The notes: a model not told the origin generated them from the letters alone. Shown: positions 26,685 through 35,980, counted from the first letter of the stretch. The stretch: 64,000 bases of DNA from Bacteroidota bacterium (GCA_018970395.1 JAGWWM010000001.1:210826-274825), one strand, 5' to 3'. Made by a program: numbers and translations.

Positions 26685-27878
26685 ATGTCATTGTATTCAA
26701 AGCGAGGCGTGTCCGCACAGAAAGAAGAAATTCATCAGGCCATTCGAAATCTTGATCAGGGGTTGTATCCCCATGCTTTTTGTAAACTATATCCCGATTT
26801 TTTAGGGAAGAATTCTCAATGGGTGAATGTGGCGCATGCAGATGGAGCGGGCACCAAAAGCATATTGGCTTATCTGTACTGGAAAGAAACCGGAGATATT
26901 TCAGTTTGGAAAGGAATTGCGCAAGATGCGGTCGTGATGAACTTAGATGATTTGTTATGCGTAGGCATTTACAATGACCTTTTGTTCTCCAGCACCATTG
27001 ACCGGAATAAAATATTGATATCTGGGGAAGTGATTGAGCAGGTGATTCAGGGAACAGCTGAATTATTTCAGTCTTTGAAAACTTACGGTATTCATATCGA
27101 ATATCTCGGAGGAGAAACGGCTGATGTAGGGGATCTGGTGCGTACCATAGCAGTCAATGGAACCATGACGGCCAGACAGGAAAAATCCAGGTTGATTACC
27201 AATGAAAAAATTCAGGCGGGCAATGTGATCGTGGGGCTAGCTTCTTTCGGGCAATCCAATTATGAGACCTCTTATAATAGCGGTTTAGCAAGCAATGGTT
27301 TGACTAGTGCCAGACATGATGTGCTCTCGAAATATTATGCAGAAAATTTCCCTGAAACCTATGAGCCTAAATTGTTGGATGATGTTGTTTATATTGGAGA
27401 TAAAAGATTGACGGATGAACTTGAATTGCCGGCACATGGGTTGAACATGAAAGCGCCCTTTAAAAGATCTGTCGGACAGTTGTTGTTATCGCCTACCCGC
27501 ACTTTCGCACCGGTGATGAAAGAAATTTTGGAACGTCATTTTGAAGATGTTTATGGACTTATTCACTGCAGTGGAGGTGGACAAACCAAATGCCTTAAAT
27601 ATCTGCCTGCTTCATTTAAAATCATAAAAAATAATCTGCCGTCTGTCCCTCCTATTTTTGAGATGATACAAAAAAGTTCCGGAGCGGATGATAAGGAAAT
27701 GTATCAGGTGTTCAACATGGGTATTCGCATGGAAATCTATACCAGCCCATCCGCTGCCGATCACTTGATTCGTATCGCCGAGTCCTATGGGGTAGAGGCT
27801 ATGGTCATTGGATATGTGGAGAAGGCGGATAAAAAAGCACTCGAAATAAAAACATCCCGTCAAATTATTCATTTTTAA
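26685..27878 (+). CDS. purM: Phosphoribosylformylglycinamidine cyclo-ligase (AIR synthase), Bacteroidetes type
   Basis: Closes the imidazole ring of AIR in purine synthesis with ATP. The 397 aa protein is of the longer Bacteroidetes form, not the 345 aa proteobacterial one. Visible blocks are YSKRGVSAQKEEIHQAI, VAHADGAGTKSILAY, VVMNLDDLLCVG and EYLGGETADVGDL (near residue 140) of the PurM fold, and LIHCSGGGQTKCLKY in the second domain. It is read from its own promoter, divergent from ribF. Assignment to PurM rather than another AIRS-fold enzyme rests on the N-terminal blocks. Confidence 0.88.
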   Translation: MSLYSKRGVSAQKEEIHQAIRNLDQGLYPHAFCKLYPDFLGKNSQWVNVAHADGAGTKSILAYLYWKETGDISVWKGIAQDAVVMNLDDLLCVGIYNDLLFSSTIDRNKILISGEVIEQVIQGTAELFQSLKTYGIHIEYLGGETADVGDLVRTIAVNGTMTARQEKSRLITNEKIQAGNVIVGLASFGQSNYETSYNSGLASNGLTSARHDVLSKYYAENFPETYEPKLLDDVVYIGDKRLTDELELPAHGLNMKAPFKRSVGQLLLSPTRTFAPVMKEILERHFEDVYGLIHCSGGGQTKCLKYLPASFKIIKNNLPSVPPIFEMIQKSSGADDKEMYQVFNMGIRMEIYTSPSAADHLIRIAESYGVEAMVIGYVEKADKKALEIKTSRQIIHF

Positions 27879-27889
27879 TTAGTAATTAA

Positions 27890-27911
27890 CAATTAATAAT
27901 TAGTAATTAAT
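27890..27911. repeat. 22-base AT-rich repeat, copy 1
   Basis: An AT-rich 22-mer between purM and ftsE that occurs again, identically, at 56372-56393 behind hxlR. The core reads AATTAATAATTAGTAATTAA. An internal 11-mer (TTAGTAATTAA) also occurs just upstream at 27879-27889. Function unknown; both copies are intergenic. Confidence 0.7.
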
Positions 27912-27969
27912 CAGTTGTAATTATTGATTCATCTTTCTTTCTCTTCTTCAAATTTCGTAACATTGCTGC

Positions 27970-28656
27970 ATGAATCCCATTGTCGAATTACGGAATGTAA
28001 ATATCTATCAAGGCGACCATTTGGTTTTGAGCAATGTTAATCTTAGTGTTGAGCAGGGGGAATTTGTTTTTCTCATTGGAAAAACCGGAGCAGGGAAGTC
28101 TTCCCTTTTAAAAACCCTCTATGGCGAATTGCCGCTAACGAACGGAGAAGCGATGGTGGCGGGCTTTGATCTACGTGAAATGAACTGGAAGAAAGTGCCT
28201 TTTCTTAGGCGCTCACTCGGAGTTGTCTTTCAAGATTTTCAACTGTTAACGGATCGTTCCGTTTATGATAATTTGTTGTTTGTATTGAAAGCTACGGGCT
28301 GGAAAGACAAAGCACTGATGGATGATAAAATAAAAGATGTATTGTCCAAAGTAGGTTTGCAATCAAAAGGATTTAAAATGCCGTACGAAATGAGTGGAGG
28401 CGAGCAACAGCGGGTGGACATTGCGCGTGCACTACTCAATTCTCCCAAACTGATTCTAGCGGATGAGCCTACCGGCAACCTCGATCCTGAAACCAGTGAT
28501 GAAATCATGACACTACTTCGTCAGGTTTGCGCTGAGTATAATACGGCTGTCATCATGGCAACGCACGATTTCGGGGTGATTAAAAATTTCCCGGCACGAA
28601 CCATCAAAACGGAGGAAGGAAGATTACAGGAGCTTAGTCAAACAACAGCCGGATAA
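27970..28656 (+). CDS. ftsE: Cell division ATP-binding protein FtsE
   Basis: ABC-type ATPase that works with the membrane protein FtsX to control septal peptidoglycan hydrolysis. The 228 aa protein has Walker [17 protein letters not shown]-loop FQDFQLL, signature [16 protein letters not shown], Walker [17 protein letters not shown] and the H-loop MATHDFGV. No ftsX is adjacent on either side. Its 3' end overlaps the convergent glycosyltransferase gene by 23 bases. LolD-type ABC ATPases look similar; the short Q-loop-to-signature spacing and the DFQLL segment favour FtsE. Confidence 0.87.
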   Translation: MNPIVELRNVNIYQGDHLVLSNVNLSVEQGEFVFLIGKTGAGKSSLLKTLYGELPLTNGEAMVAGFDLREMNWKKVPFLRRSLGVVFQDFQLLTDRSVYDNLLFVLKATGWKDKALMDDKIKDVLSKVGLQSKGFKMPYEMSGGEQQRVDIARALLNSPKLILADEPTGNLDPETSDEIMTLLRQVCAEYNTAVIMATHDFGVIKNFPARTIKTEEGRLQELSQTTAG

Positions 28657-29761
28657 GGATGTCCGCATTTTTCTCCCCATCAAAGATTTGTTTCAATAAT
28701 ATAGTTCTTTTATTGCACTCTTCTTTCGTAAACGGAATCTGAAACAAGCGATAAATCTGGTATTTCATCATCGCCGCATTGTGGGCTTCATGACATAAAG
28801 AACCTAAACCTGTCCCCTCTGTCATGGCATCGTTGGTGATAACGTGTCTTCCGTTGTATAATGCATTGATGAGTTTGAGCTTAATGCCGCTGTCGGTAAA
28901 GGAGGGCATTACGTGTAACTGTGCTTTTTGAATCAGATCATTCAATTCATTGTCTGTGGGGTTGGCTACAATACAGGCATTATTGTCCCGGTGACTTAAA
29001 TTGACGAGCCGGTCTGTTGGATTTTTGCCTGCAATGACCAGTGGAATCTCCAGGTCGTTGAATATTTTGTTCAAAAGCCAAATTGCTGCTTTTTCATTTT
29101 CTGCGATGGATAAGTTGCCGTGATACAACGCAAAATTGCCGTTGCCCGGTTGCGAGGATACCGTTTTGTGTCCGGTGAAAACAGGAAGATAGCTGATTCT
29201 TTTAGCGCCAAAACTTCGCTTGTATGTCTGCATGTCTTTGTCTGAAACAGTAACTATTATTGCCTTATTGGCAATATTTTTTTCAAAGCGTTGCAGTAGT
29301 CTGCTTTCATGCCGGAAATAGGTTTTTTTGACGAGTGATTGCTCCCATTTAGAGAGCTGTTTGTAATACTCATGTTCTACATTATGTAAACGAAGTACAA
29401 CCCGGCGGTTATCCAGTAAGCCTGCGTGTAATCCGTAGCAGCAATGGATGCCTTCGAGCAATACAGGGTGATTGTCTTTTTGTAATCTTTCCCACAACAG
29501 GGCATTATTTCGTGAAGCAACAATATAGGGTATAGAAAAAGAAAATCCTTTATGACCTTCAGCACGCGGATAATAATAAACCTGATGGCAATATTGATTT
29601 AATGCGGGTTGTTCCCCTCTTCCGTATTCAAAACAATGCAGAATAATCTGAATGCCTTTTTGTTGAAGTGCTTCAAGTTTGTAAAATAAATCAAAAACAC
29701 CGCCGTAATCGGCAGGATAGGGAACATCCAGACAAACAATATGTAAAAATTTAACTTTCAA
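28634..29761 (-). CDS. Glycosyltransferase, GT-B fold
   Basis: GT-B glycosyltransferase of 375 aa, second in a two-gene minus-strand operon outside the polysaccharide cluster. The N-terminal FLHIVCLDVPYPADYGGVFDL is an acceptor loop as in GT4 proteins; the donor half contains FALYHGNLSIAENEKAA and PLVIAGKNP. The usual EX7E is replaced by a short MPSFTDSGIKLKLINAL block, where the second acidic residue is lysine, so catalysis may differ from classical GT4. The start overlaps the preceding gene by 11 bases. Confidence 0.8.
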   Translation of the reverse strand: MKVKFLHIVCLDVPYPADYGGVFDLFYKLEALQQKGIQIILHCFEYGRGEQPALNQYCHQVYYYPRAEGHKGFSFSIPYIVASRNNALLWERLQKDNHPVLLEGIHCCYGLHAGLLDNRRVVLRLHNVEHEYYKQLSKWEQSLVKKTYFRHESRLLQRFEKNIANKAIIVTVSDKDMQTYKRSFGAKRISYLPVFTGHKTVSSQPGNGNFALYHGNLSIAENEKAAIWLLNKIFNDLEIPLVIAGKNPTDRLVNLSHRDNNACIVANPTDNELNDLIQKAQLHVMPSFTDSGIKLKLINALYNGRHVITNDAMTEGTGLGSLCHEAHNAAMMKYQIYRLFQIPFTKEECNKRTILLKQIFDGEKNADILIRLLFD

Positions 29762-30851
29762 CAGACCGATAAAAATGAATGAGTTTTTTTTCTTCTTCTT
29801 CCCAATTGAGTGTAAGCCGGGCTTTTAGACAATTATGTTGCAGCTGTTCATATAAAACACGATCCGACCGTAAAAGGTTGAGTGCCCTGGCAATTGTATG
29901 GGGAGAAAGGTCATTTATCATTAATGCCACCCCATATTGGTCATTGATTTCCCGATAACCGGGGTAGTTTACACATATCTGCGGGATGCCTGCGTTGATA
30001 TAGTCGAAAAAACGATTAGCAAGGGAAAGGTAGTTGCTGATGCCATTATTTTCAAAGAGGGTAATCCCTGCATAGGCACATCGGGTTTCTTCCCTGAGTT
30101 CTTCCGGTTTTCTTTTCCCCATCAGCATAACCATGTCTGCTACACCGTATTCCTGGATAAGTGATTGAGTTTGTTCCCAAAAATTACCTGTTCCGAAAAT
30201 TTTAAGGGGTGTAGCAACTTGTGTCATCGCAGGAATCAGGGTTTCAAAACTGCGACCTTCATTAACGGCACCCTGATATATAAAGTAGGGGGTTTCAGAA
30301 GGTGGTTCGGGCAGAGAGGTATCGGGACGGGGAACATTTCGGATTACCTCGTACGAGACGCCATACATTTTATTGAATTCAGCAGCTATAGGGGCACATA
30401 CTGTATAGCCATGTCTAAATCGGGGTACAGCGTAACATTCGATTTTTTTCCAGATTCGATAGCGAGAAGGGCGGGTAACGATTTCTTTCATTTCGCAAAA
30501 TAATTCGTGGGCGTCGTAGACTCTATCCTTTTTACGGATGACTGATACCCACAGGCAGGGTAGGATGGTATCGAGGTCAATGGAGCAAATGATATCCATT
30601 TTTTGAAAAAGCAGCCAAAAAAATAGTCTGATGTTGAACTCCACATAAAAAAGCGCACCTTTCGAGAAAAAGCAGAAGAGACGGACTTGTTGGAAGTTGC
30701 GGGAGGTCAGCGGCAGGGAATCAGGCATTTTTCTGCCCACCAGGGTTGTTTTGTACCCGTTTTGAGCCAGGGAAGTACAGATTCTGATCATCCGCTGGTC
30801 AAAATTCAGGTCGTTTGTGACGGTAAAAATGATATGTTTGCCTTGCGACAT
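29751..30851 (-). CDS. Glycosyltransferase family 4-like protein
   Basis: GT-B glycosyltransferase. The conserved N-terminus of the group, HIIFTVTNDLNFDQRMIRIC, makes the ATG at 30851 (366 aa) the likely start; a TTG at 30911 would add 20 residues. YDAHELFCEM is a typical acceptor block, and YFIYQGAVNEGRSFETLI starts the donor domain. The pair is divergent from rpsO with about 130 bases between the starts. Its acceptor is unknown; separation from the main cluster suggests a different glycan or glycoprotein. Confidence 0.83.
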   Translation of the reverse strand: MSQGKHIIFTVTNDLNFDQRMIRICTSLAQNGYKTTLVGRKMPDSLPLTSRNFQQVRLFCFFSKGALFYVEFNIRLFFWLLFQKMDIICSIDLDTILPCLWVSVIRKKDRVYDAHELFCEMKEIVTRPSRYRIWKKIECYAVPRFRHGYTVCAPIAAEFNKMYGVSYEVIRNVPRPDTSLPEPPSETPYFIYQGAVNEGRSFETLIPAMTQVATPLKIFGTGNFWEQTQSLIQEYGVADMVMLMGKRKPEELREETRCAYAGITLFENNGISNYLSLANRFFDYINAGIPQICVNYPGYREINDQYGVALMINDLSPHTIARALNLLRSDRVLYEQLQHNCLKARLTLNWEEEEKKLIHFYRSVES

Positions 30852-30926
30852 TTTGCTCAAATGTCTGAAAATGCCCCGTAGCCTCAAAAAAATAAGAATT
30901 AATTTCCCCAATTTGAGGGAAATTCC

Positions 30927-30934
30927 TACTTTTG
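30927..30934 (+). promoter_or_regulatory. -7 box of the rpsO promoter
   Basis: TACTTTTG followed by CGCCC fits the Bacteroidetes -7 consensus. A TTTG lies only 11 bases upstream (30912-30915), too close for the usual 19-21 spacing, so the -33 element is not clear. The leader to the ATG would be about 40 bases. Confidence 0.6.
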
Positions 30935-30983
30935 CGCCCTATTAACAGAGATGTAAATTTTTGGATGAACTAAAAAAATTGAG

Positions 30984-31256
30984 ATGTCAGTATTAACTAA
31001 AGAAAGAAAAGTAAGCATTTTTGAATCCTTCGGCGGTAAAGCAACCAACACCGGTTCTATTGAAGCCCAGGTTGCTATGATCACCGAGCGTATCAATCAC
31101 ATTTCTTCCCATCTGAAACAGAACAAGAAGGATTTTTCTTCTAACCGCGGTTTGATGCAGCTGGTAGGCAAGCGTAAAAGACTGCTTTCTTACCTGAGCA
31201 AAACCAATCTTCAGGGTTATCGTTCGCTCATCGAAAAATTAGGTCTCCGTAAATAA
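30984..31256 (+). CDS. rpsO: 30S ribosomal protein S15
   Basis: Primary 16S rRNA-binding protein of the small-subunit platform, 90 aa. Recognised by GSIEAQVAMITERINHISSHL, KKDFSSNRGLMQLVGKRKRLL and the C-terminal YRSLIEKLGLRK. Its place directly before pnp is the widely conserved rpsO-pnp order. It has its own promoter at 30927. Confidence 0.98.
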   Translation: MSVLTKERKVSIFESFGGKATNTGSIEAQVAMITERINHISSHLKQNKKDFSSNRGLMQLVGKRKRLLSYLSKTNLQGYRSLIEKLGLRK

Positions 31257-31277
31257 TTACGACAGGTTGCCGGTGCT

Positions 31278-31300
31278 GTCTTCCACCTTCGTGTGCAGAC
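31278..31300 (+). other. Hairpin in the rpsO-pnp spacer
   Basis: GTCT...AGAC closes an interrupted stem with inner CAC-CTTC-GTG. The complement contains CGAAGGTGG, shared with the mini-hairpin at 33565. It may be a transcription attenuator or a processing site for pnp mRNA; there is no T-run directly after it. The rest of the spacer to the pnp ATG (31391) has no open gene that I can support. Confidence 0.4.
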
Positions 31301-31390
31301 ATGCCTGCTACTGTTTATTGTTCAACGATTTGCTTTAGGAGAGTTCCTGATGAAGTGATGCTTCAAAGCATTTCAAAAACTTCCAAGTAT

Positions 31391-33550
31391 ATGTTATTAA
31401 AACCCGTTAGTGTCAGTTTTGACTTGGGTGGCGGTCGTATTGTGACGATTGAAACCGGAAAACTGGCTCGTCAAGCTGATGGCGCTGTTACCGTGCGTCA
31501 GGGCAATTGTATTATCCTTGCTACAGTAGTGGCTAACAAGGAACCAAGAGAAGGGCAGGATTTCTTCCCCCTATCCGTAGATTATCAGGAAAAATTTGCG
31601 TCTGCCGGTCGTATTCCCGGCTCTTTTTTCAAGCGAGAAGCACGTTTGAATGATTATGAAATTCTGACCAGTCGTCTAGTAGATCGTGCATTGCGCCCAT
31701 TATTCCCTGAAGATTATTTATGCGACGTGCAGGTGCTGATCAGTCTGGTTTCTTCCGATCCGGAAGTGATGCCCGATGCAATGGCATGTTTGGCTGCTTC
31801 TGCAGCCCTGGCTGTTTCCGATATTCCCATTAAAGAAATCATCTCTGAAGTTCGTATTGCCACGATTGACGGAGTAATGGTGGTGAATCCTACCCGCAGT
31901 CAACTCGAAAAAGCAACAGCTGATTTCATGATTGCTGCTACGGAGAAAAATCTGATGATGGTGGAAGGAGAGTCGCAGGAATGTAGTGAAGAAGATTTGA
32001 TTAAAGCACTTGAAGTAGCGCACGATGCGATTCGCATTCAAATTAAAGCGCAAGAGGAATTAAGAGCGGCGGTAGGTGTAACAGGTAAAAGAGATTATAA
32101 AAAACCCGAGACCAGTGAAGCGATTAATGAAAAAGTGATTGCTTTTGCGAAAGATAAAGTGTATGAAATCTCCAAATCAGGCAGCAGTAAGAACGAGCGT
32201 TCTGCAGCTTACGATGCATTGAAAAAAGCAGTAGTAGAAAGTTTAGGCACTGAGGCAACTGATTTGGAAGTAAAACTTGCTAAAAAATATTTTGAAGATC
32301 TGAAATGGGAAGTGGTACGTAATATGATTCTGGAAGATCGTGTTCGTTTAGATGGGCGTCAGCTTGATCAAGTTCGTCCTCTAGCCATGGAAGTAGAGCC
32401 CCTCCCTTCTCCCCATGGTTCTGCTTTGTTTACCAGAGGTGAAACACAGTCATTGACAACGGTTACACTCGGCACCAAACTCGATGAATTGCTCGTGGAA
32501 AGCGCAGCTAAATCTGATTATTCCAAATTCATTCTGCATTATAATTTTCCTCCGTTCTCTACCGGTGAAGTGAAAATGATGAGAGGGCCGGGAAGAAGAG
32601 AAGTAGGACACGGAAATCTGGCGCTTCGTTCATTGAAACAAATGATGCCCGGCAGAGAATATCCTTATACCGTTCGTGTGGTAAGTGATATTTTGGAATC
32701 GAATGGCTCTTCTTCAATGGCAACGGTATGTGCCGGTTCACTCGCATTGATGGATGCAGGGGTGCCAATTCAAAAGCACGTGAGCGGTGTAGCGATGGGA
32801 TTGATTACAAGAGGGGATGGCAAATATGCAATCCTTACAGATATTCTTGGTGATGAAGATCATCTGGGAGATATGGATTTCAAAGTAACCGGAACCCGTC
32901 AGGGAATCTGCGGTGTACAGATGGATATTAAAGTAGATGGCTTGAGTATGTCTGTGATGCGCGAAGCATTGGAGCAGGCACGCAAAGGTCGTTTACATAT
33001 TCTTGAGTCCATGTATGCTTGTCTTGATGCGCCGCGCACGGAAGTGAAACCTCACGCTCCGAGAATGGAGAAATTGTTCATTGACAAAGAATTTATCGGC
33101 GCAGTGATTGGACCAGGCGGTAAAGTGATTCAGGAAATTCAAAGAGAAACAGGCACCACGATTACCATTGAAGAGATTGGCAATTATGGTGAGGTAAGCA
33201 TCTTCTCTCCTGCAAAAGAAGGATTGGTGAAAGCAGTTGACTGGGTGAAAGGCATTGTGGCGGTTCCTGAAGTAGGTTCTGTGTATGATGCAACGGTGAA
33301 AGGCATTAAAGAATTCGGTGCTTTCGTAGAATTTTTACCGAAGAAAGAAGGGTTGCTGCATATTTCTGAAATCAGTTGGAAGCGTCTCGATAGCATGGAA
33401 GGAATCTTTAAAGTAGGTGATCCCGTGAAAGTAAAACTGATCGGCATTGATCATAAGACAGGCAAGTTTAAGCTGAGCAGAAAAGCTTTGATGCCAAAAC
33501 CTGAAAATGCGCCCCGACCTGCGCAAGAAGATCAGGGAGAAGAAGCGTAA
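31391..33550 (+). CDS. pnp: Polyribonucleotide nucleotidyltransferase (PNPase)
   Basis: Phosphorolytic 3'-5' exoribonuclease of RNA turnover. From the ATG at 31391 it has 719 aa, the usual length, and begins with the family's FDLGGGRIVTIETGKLARQA. The frame is open 90 bases further upstream, but that extension is unlike any PNPase. Two RNase PH domains flank the helical linker; FILHYNFPPFSTGEV and GRREVGHGNLALRSL are in the second. KH (GAVIGPGGKVIQEIQRETG, near 563-600) and S1 (GSVYDATVKGIKEFGAFVEF, near 628-695) domains follow. Usually autoregulated through its leader; the leader hairpin above is compatible. Confidence 0.97.
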   Translation: MLLKPVSVSFDLGGGRIVTIETGKLARQADGAVTVRQGNCIILATVVANKEPREGQDFFPLSVDYQEKFASAGRIPGSFFKREARLNDYEILTSRLVDRALRPLFPEDYLCDVQVLISLVSSDPEVMPDAMACLAASAALAVSDIPIKEIISEVRIATIDGVMVVNPTRSQLEKATADFMIAATEKNLMMVEGESQECSEEDLIKALEVAHDAIRIQIKAQEELRAAVGVTGKRDYKKPETSEAINEKVIAFAKDKVYEISKSGSSKNERSAAYDALKKAVVESLGTEATDLEVKLAKKYFEDLKWEVVRNMILEDRVRLDGRQLDQVRPLAMEVEPLPSPHGSALFTRGETQSLTTVTLGTKLDELLVESAAKSDYSKFILHYNFPPFSTGEVKMMRGPGRREVGHGNLALRSLKQMMPGREYPYTVRVVSDILESNGSSSMATVCAGSLALMDAGVPIQKHVSGVAMGLITRGDGKYAILTDILGDEDHLGDMDFKVTGTRQGICGVQMDIKVDGLSMSVMREALEQARKGRLHILESMYACLDAPRTEVKPHAPRMEKLFIDKEFIGAVIGPGGKVIQEIQRETGTTITIEEIGNYGEVSIFSPAKEGLVKAVDWVKGIVAVPEVGSVYDATVKGIKEFGAFVEFLPKKEGLLHISEISWKRLDSMEGIFKVGDPVKVKLIGIDHKTGKFKLSRKALMPKPENAPRPAQEDQGEEA

Positions 33551-33556
33551 AGGAAG

Positions 33557-33583
33557 CGTTGTTGCCACCTTCGGTGGGTTGTC
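33557..33583. repeat. Intergenic TTC-triloop mini-hairpin (member B)
   Basis: CCACC-TTC-GGTGG (33565-33577) is a perfect 5-bp stem with a 3-base loop. On the minus strand its flanks read GACAAC before and CAACAACG after the stem, nearly the same as the flanks of the hairpin at 35987 (GACAAC, CGACAACG), while stem and loop differ. No T-run follows. Confidence 0.65.
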
Positions 33584-33622
33584 TGGATCCATAACCTGCA
33601 ACTTTCAACCTACAACTTCTTC

Positions 33623-34441
33623 ATGAGCCATACCATTGTACTTACAATATCGGATCTGTCAGATGAGCAGCGTGAAATCCTGATGGCCTTATTGGCTGAT
33701 GTAGGTTATGAAGGATTTGAAGAGTCTGACAACGAATTGCTTGCCTGCATCAGCGAAGTACTTTTTGATGAGGCATCCACAAAGGAAATCGTTAGCAATT
33801 ATTCTTCTGAATACACCATTGAAAAAGTCGCTCCCCGAAACTGGAATGCAGATTGGGAGCAGCAATATCGGCCTGTTTTTATTGATGATTTTGCAGCTAT
33901 TCGTGCTCACTTTCACGAGCCCATAAAATCAGTTCAACATGAGATAGTCATTACCCCCAAAATGAGTTTTGGCACAGGGCATCATGCAACGACTCGACAG
34001 ATGATGCTGGCGATGAAGGAAATTGATTTTAGTGGAAAGACTGTTTTTGACTACGGCACCGGTACCGGTGTGTTGTCCATTCTTGCTTCATTGCTGGGCG
34101 CCGGTCAGATTGTTGCGATGGATATTGATGACTGGTGTATTGAAAATACCAATGAGAATCTGGAAAGAAATCAAATTGACAATGTGATAGTATTGAAAGG
34201 GGAGCAACCGCCGAAAGGCGAGCAATATGATATTGTGCTGGCCAATATCAATCGCCATATTTTGCTGGAGCAGATGCGAAATATGTCCGATGCATTGCCA
34301 TCAGAAGGGATCTTGCTCATGAGCGGATTTTATGAAGAAGATATTCCAATGTTGGAGGAGTCGGCTAATAATTATCAATTGAACAAGCTTGCTTATAGCG
34401 TGCAGGATAATTGGGTCTGCCTAATGATGAGAAAATCATAA
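33623..34441 (+). CDS. prmA: Ribosomal protein L11 methyltransferase
   Basis: SAM-dependent methyltransferase that trimethylates ribosomal protein L11, 272 aa. The N-terminal substrate-recognition domain is followed by PKMSFGTGHHATTRQMM, SAM motif I VFDYGTGTGVLSILASLLG and motif IV IVLANINRHIL, all specific for PrmA. APRNWNADWEQQYRPV is a typical linker block. It starts 72 bases after pnp and precedes plsY by 3 bases. Confidence 0.95.
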   Translation: MSHTIVLTISDLSDEQREILMALLADVGYEGFEESDNELLACISEVLFDEASTKEIVSNYSSEYTIEKVAPRNWNADWEQQYRPVFIDDFAAIRAHFHEPIKSVQHEIVITPKMSFGTGHHATTRQMMLAMKEIDFSGKTVFDYGTGTGVLSILASLLGAGQIVAMDIDDWCIENTNENLERNQIDNVIVLKGEQPPKGEQYDIVLANINRHILLEQMRNMSDALPSEGILLMSGFYEEDIPMLEESANNYQLNKLAYSVQDNWVCLMMRKS

Positions 34442-34444
34442 TTC

Positions 34445-35092
34445 ATGTTGACCGGGAATTTTCAATGGTTATTGTTGGCATATTTGTTGGGTTCATTGCC
34501 TTTTGCTTTATGGGTTGGCAAATGGGTAAAAGGGATTGATATTAGGGAAGTGGGCAGTCTCAACATGGGTGCATCTAATGTTTTTCGGGAGTTGGGGGCT
34601 GTCTATGGCATTGTGGTTTTATTGCTGGATATGTTGAAAGCTTATGCAGCAGTTCAGTTGTACGCATACATTGATACGAATGGATGGATGGGACAGGAGA
34701 AGGGTTTCTGGCAATTGTTGTTGGGAGGCTTTGCAGTGCTTGGTCATTTGTTTCCCTTATTTGCCGGTTTCAGAGGCGGAAAGGGGGTGGCTTGTTTGTT
34801 TGGAATGGTACTAGCTATTCAACCATGGATTGCCTTGATTTGTGTGGGCGTATTTTTAGTTGTGGTTTGGCTAACCCGTTATATTTCATTAGGATCGATA
34901 GTCGGCGTATTGGTTTTTGCCGGCTGTGTATGGTTTGCTTTTCGTGAAACGGATGTTTATATCAAATGGTTTTCGATTGTAGCAGCGGTTACTTTGCTTT
35001 GGATGCATCGAAAAAATCTGCATAGACTGCTACAGGGCACAGAGCGGAAAATTAGTGTCAGAAAAAAAAGAAATTCTGGTCATAGCGATTAA
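34445..35092 (+). CDS. plsY: Glycerol-3-phosphate acyltransferase PlsY
   Basis: Integral membrane acyltransferase that makes lysophosphatidic acid from acyl-phosphate and glycerol-3-phosphate. Of 215 aa, with about five to six helices. Motif 1 is LLGSLPFALWVGK with IDIREVGSLNMGASNVFR; motif 2 is FRGGKGVACLFG; motif 3 lies near RYISLGSI. The C-terminus is basic. It is in an operon with prmA. Confidence 0.95.
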   Translation: MLTGNFQWLLLAYLLGSLPFALWVGKWVKGIDIREVGSLNMGASNVFRELGAVYGIVVLLLDMLKAYAAVQLYAYIDTNGWMGQEKGFWQLLLGGFAVLGHLFPLFAGFRGGKGVACLFGMVLAIQPWIALICVGVFLVVVWLTRYISLGSIVGVLVFAGCVWFAFRETDVYIKWFSIVAAVTLLWMHRKNLHRLLQGTERKISVRKKRNSGHSD

Positions 35093-35137
35093 TTTGCATC
35101 TAGCTTTAAATTTTACAAATAAAATTAATCTGTAAAC

Positions 35138-35950
35138 ATGAATAAAGTACTGCATTTTGGATTCATTTTTTTATTGATGTCGTTCTTTTTTTCGTGCACG
35201 GAAAATAAAGTAACCGGCAGAAAACAACTAAAACTCTTGCCGGAAAGCGAACTGCAATCCATGGCATTTCAGCAGTACAACGATTTTTTAAAAACCAATA
35301 AAATTGTTCCGGTAAAAAATAATGCCAACGCTGCCATGGTGCAACGAGTAGGCAATAAAATTGCGAAAGCTATTACTGATTATTATACGGCGGAAGGACA
35401 AGCCGCTGTACTCGATGGATTTAAATGGGAATTTAATCTGGTTGACGATGCACAAATCAATGCCTGGTGTATGCCGGGCGGTAAGGTTGTTGTTTATACC
35501 GGCTTGCTGCCTGTGACTAAAACGGAAGCAGGACTTGCCGTTGTGATGGGACATGAAATTGCGCATGCACTAGCGTTACATGGAAATGAAAGAGTGAGTC
35601 AGGGCATGCTGCAACAATTTGGCGGCATCGCCTTGCAAGTCGCCCTCTCCGAACATTCCGCAGAAATGCAAAATCTCTTCATGAATGCCTACGGAATCGG
35701 TACAACGGTTGGTGCTATTCTTCCTTTCTCCCGCAAACATGAACTCGAGGCAGATCGCTTCGGACTTCGTTTCTCCGCTATGGCAGGCTACGATCCCAAT
35801 GAAGGAGTAGAACTATGGAAAAGAATGGGCGAGGCTTCCAAAGGACAAAAGCCTCCTGAATTGTTAAGCACCCACCCCTCCGATGAAACCCGAATTGAAA
35901 AAATGAAAAAATACGCTGAAGAAGCGAGTAAATATTATCGAAAACCTTGA
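35138..35950 (+). CDS. M48 family metallopeptidase, lipoprotein
   Basis: Predicted zinc peptidase of the BepA/Oma1-related M48 group, anchored in an envelope membrane. The lipobox puts the lipidated cysteine at residue 20 (FFFSC). Zinc ligands are in GHEIAHALALHG (His139, Glu140, His143) and the distal glutamate in HELEADRFGLRF. TGRKQLKLLPESE follows the lipoprotein signal, as in many Bacteroidetes homologues. At 270 aa it lacks a TPR domain, so it is not a full BepA. Role: probable outer-membrane protein quality control, by family analogy. Confidence 0.9.
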   Translation: MNKVLHFGFIFLLMSFFFSCTENKVTGRKQLKLLPESELQSMAFQQYNDFLKTNKIVPVKNNANAAMVQRVGNKIAKAITDYYTAEGQAAVLDGFKWEFNLVDDAQINAWCMPGGKVVVYTGLLPVTKTEAGLAVVMGHEIAHALALHGNERVSQGMLQQFGGIALQVALSEHSAEMQNLFMNAYGIGTTVGAILPFSRKHELEADRFGLRFSAMAGYDPNEGVELWKRMGEASKGQKPPELLSTHPSDETRIEKMKKYAEEASKYYRKP

Positions 35951-35980
35951 TCCCCCTACTAAAGGAAACGGAAATTAATC

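Noticed and set aside
31301..31390. N-terminal extension of pnp
   Set aside because: The extra 30 residues resemble no PNPase; the family N-terminus begins at the ATG at 31391.
33578..33622. Rho-independent terminator after pnp
   Set aside because: The mini-hairpin at 33565-33577 is not followed by a T-run.
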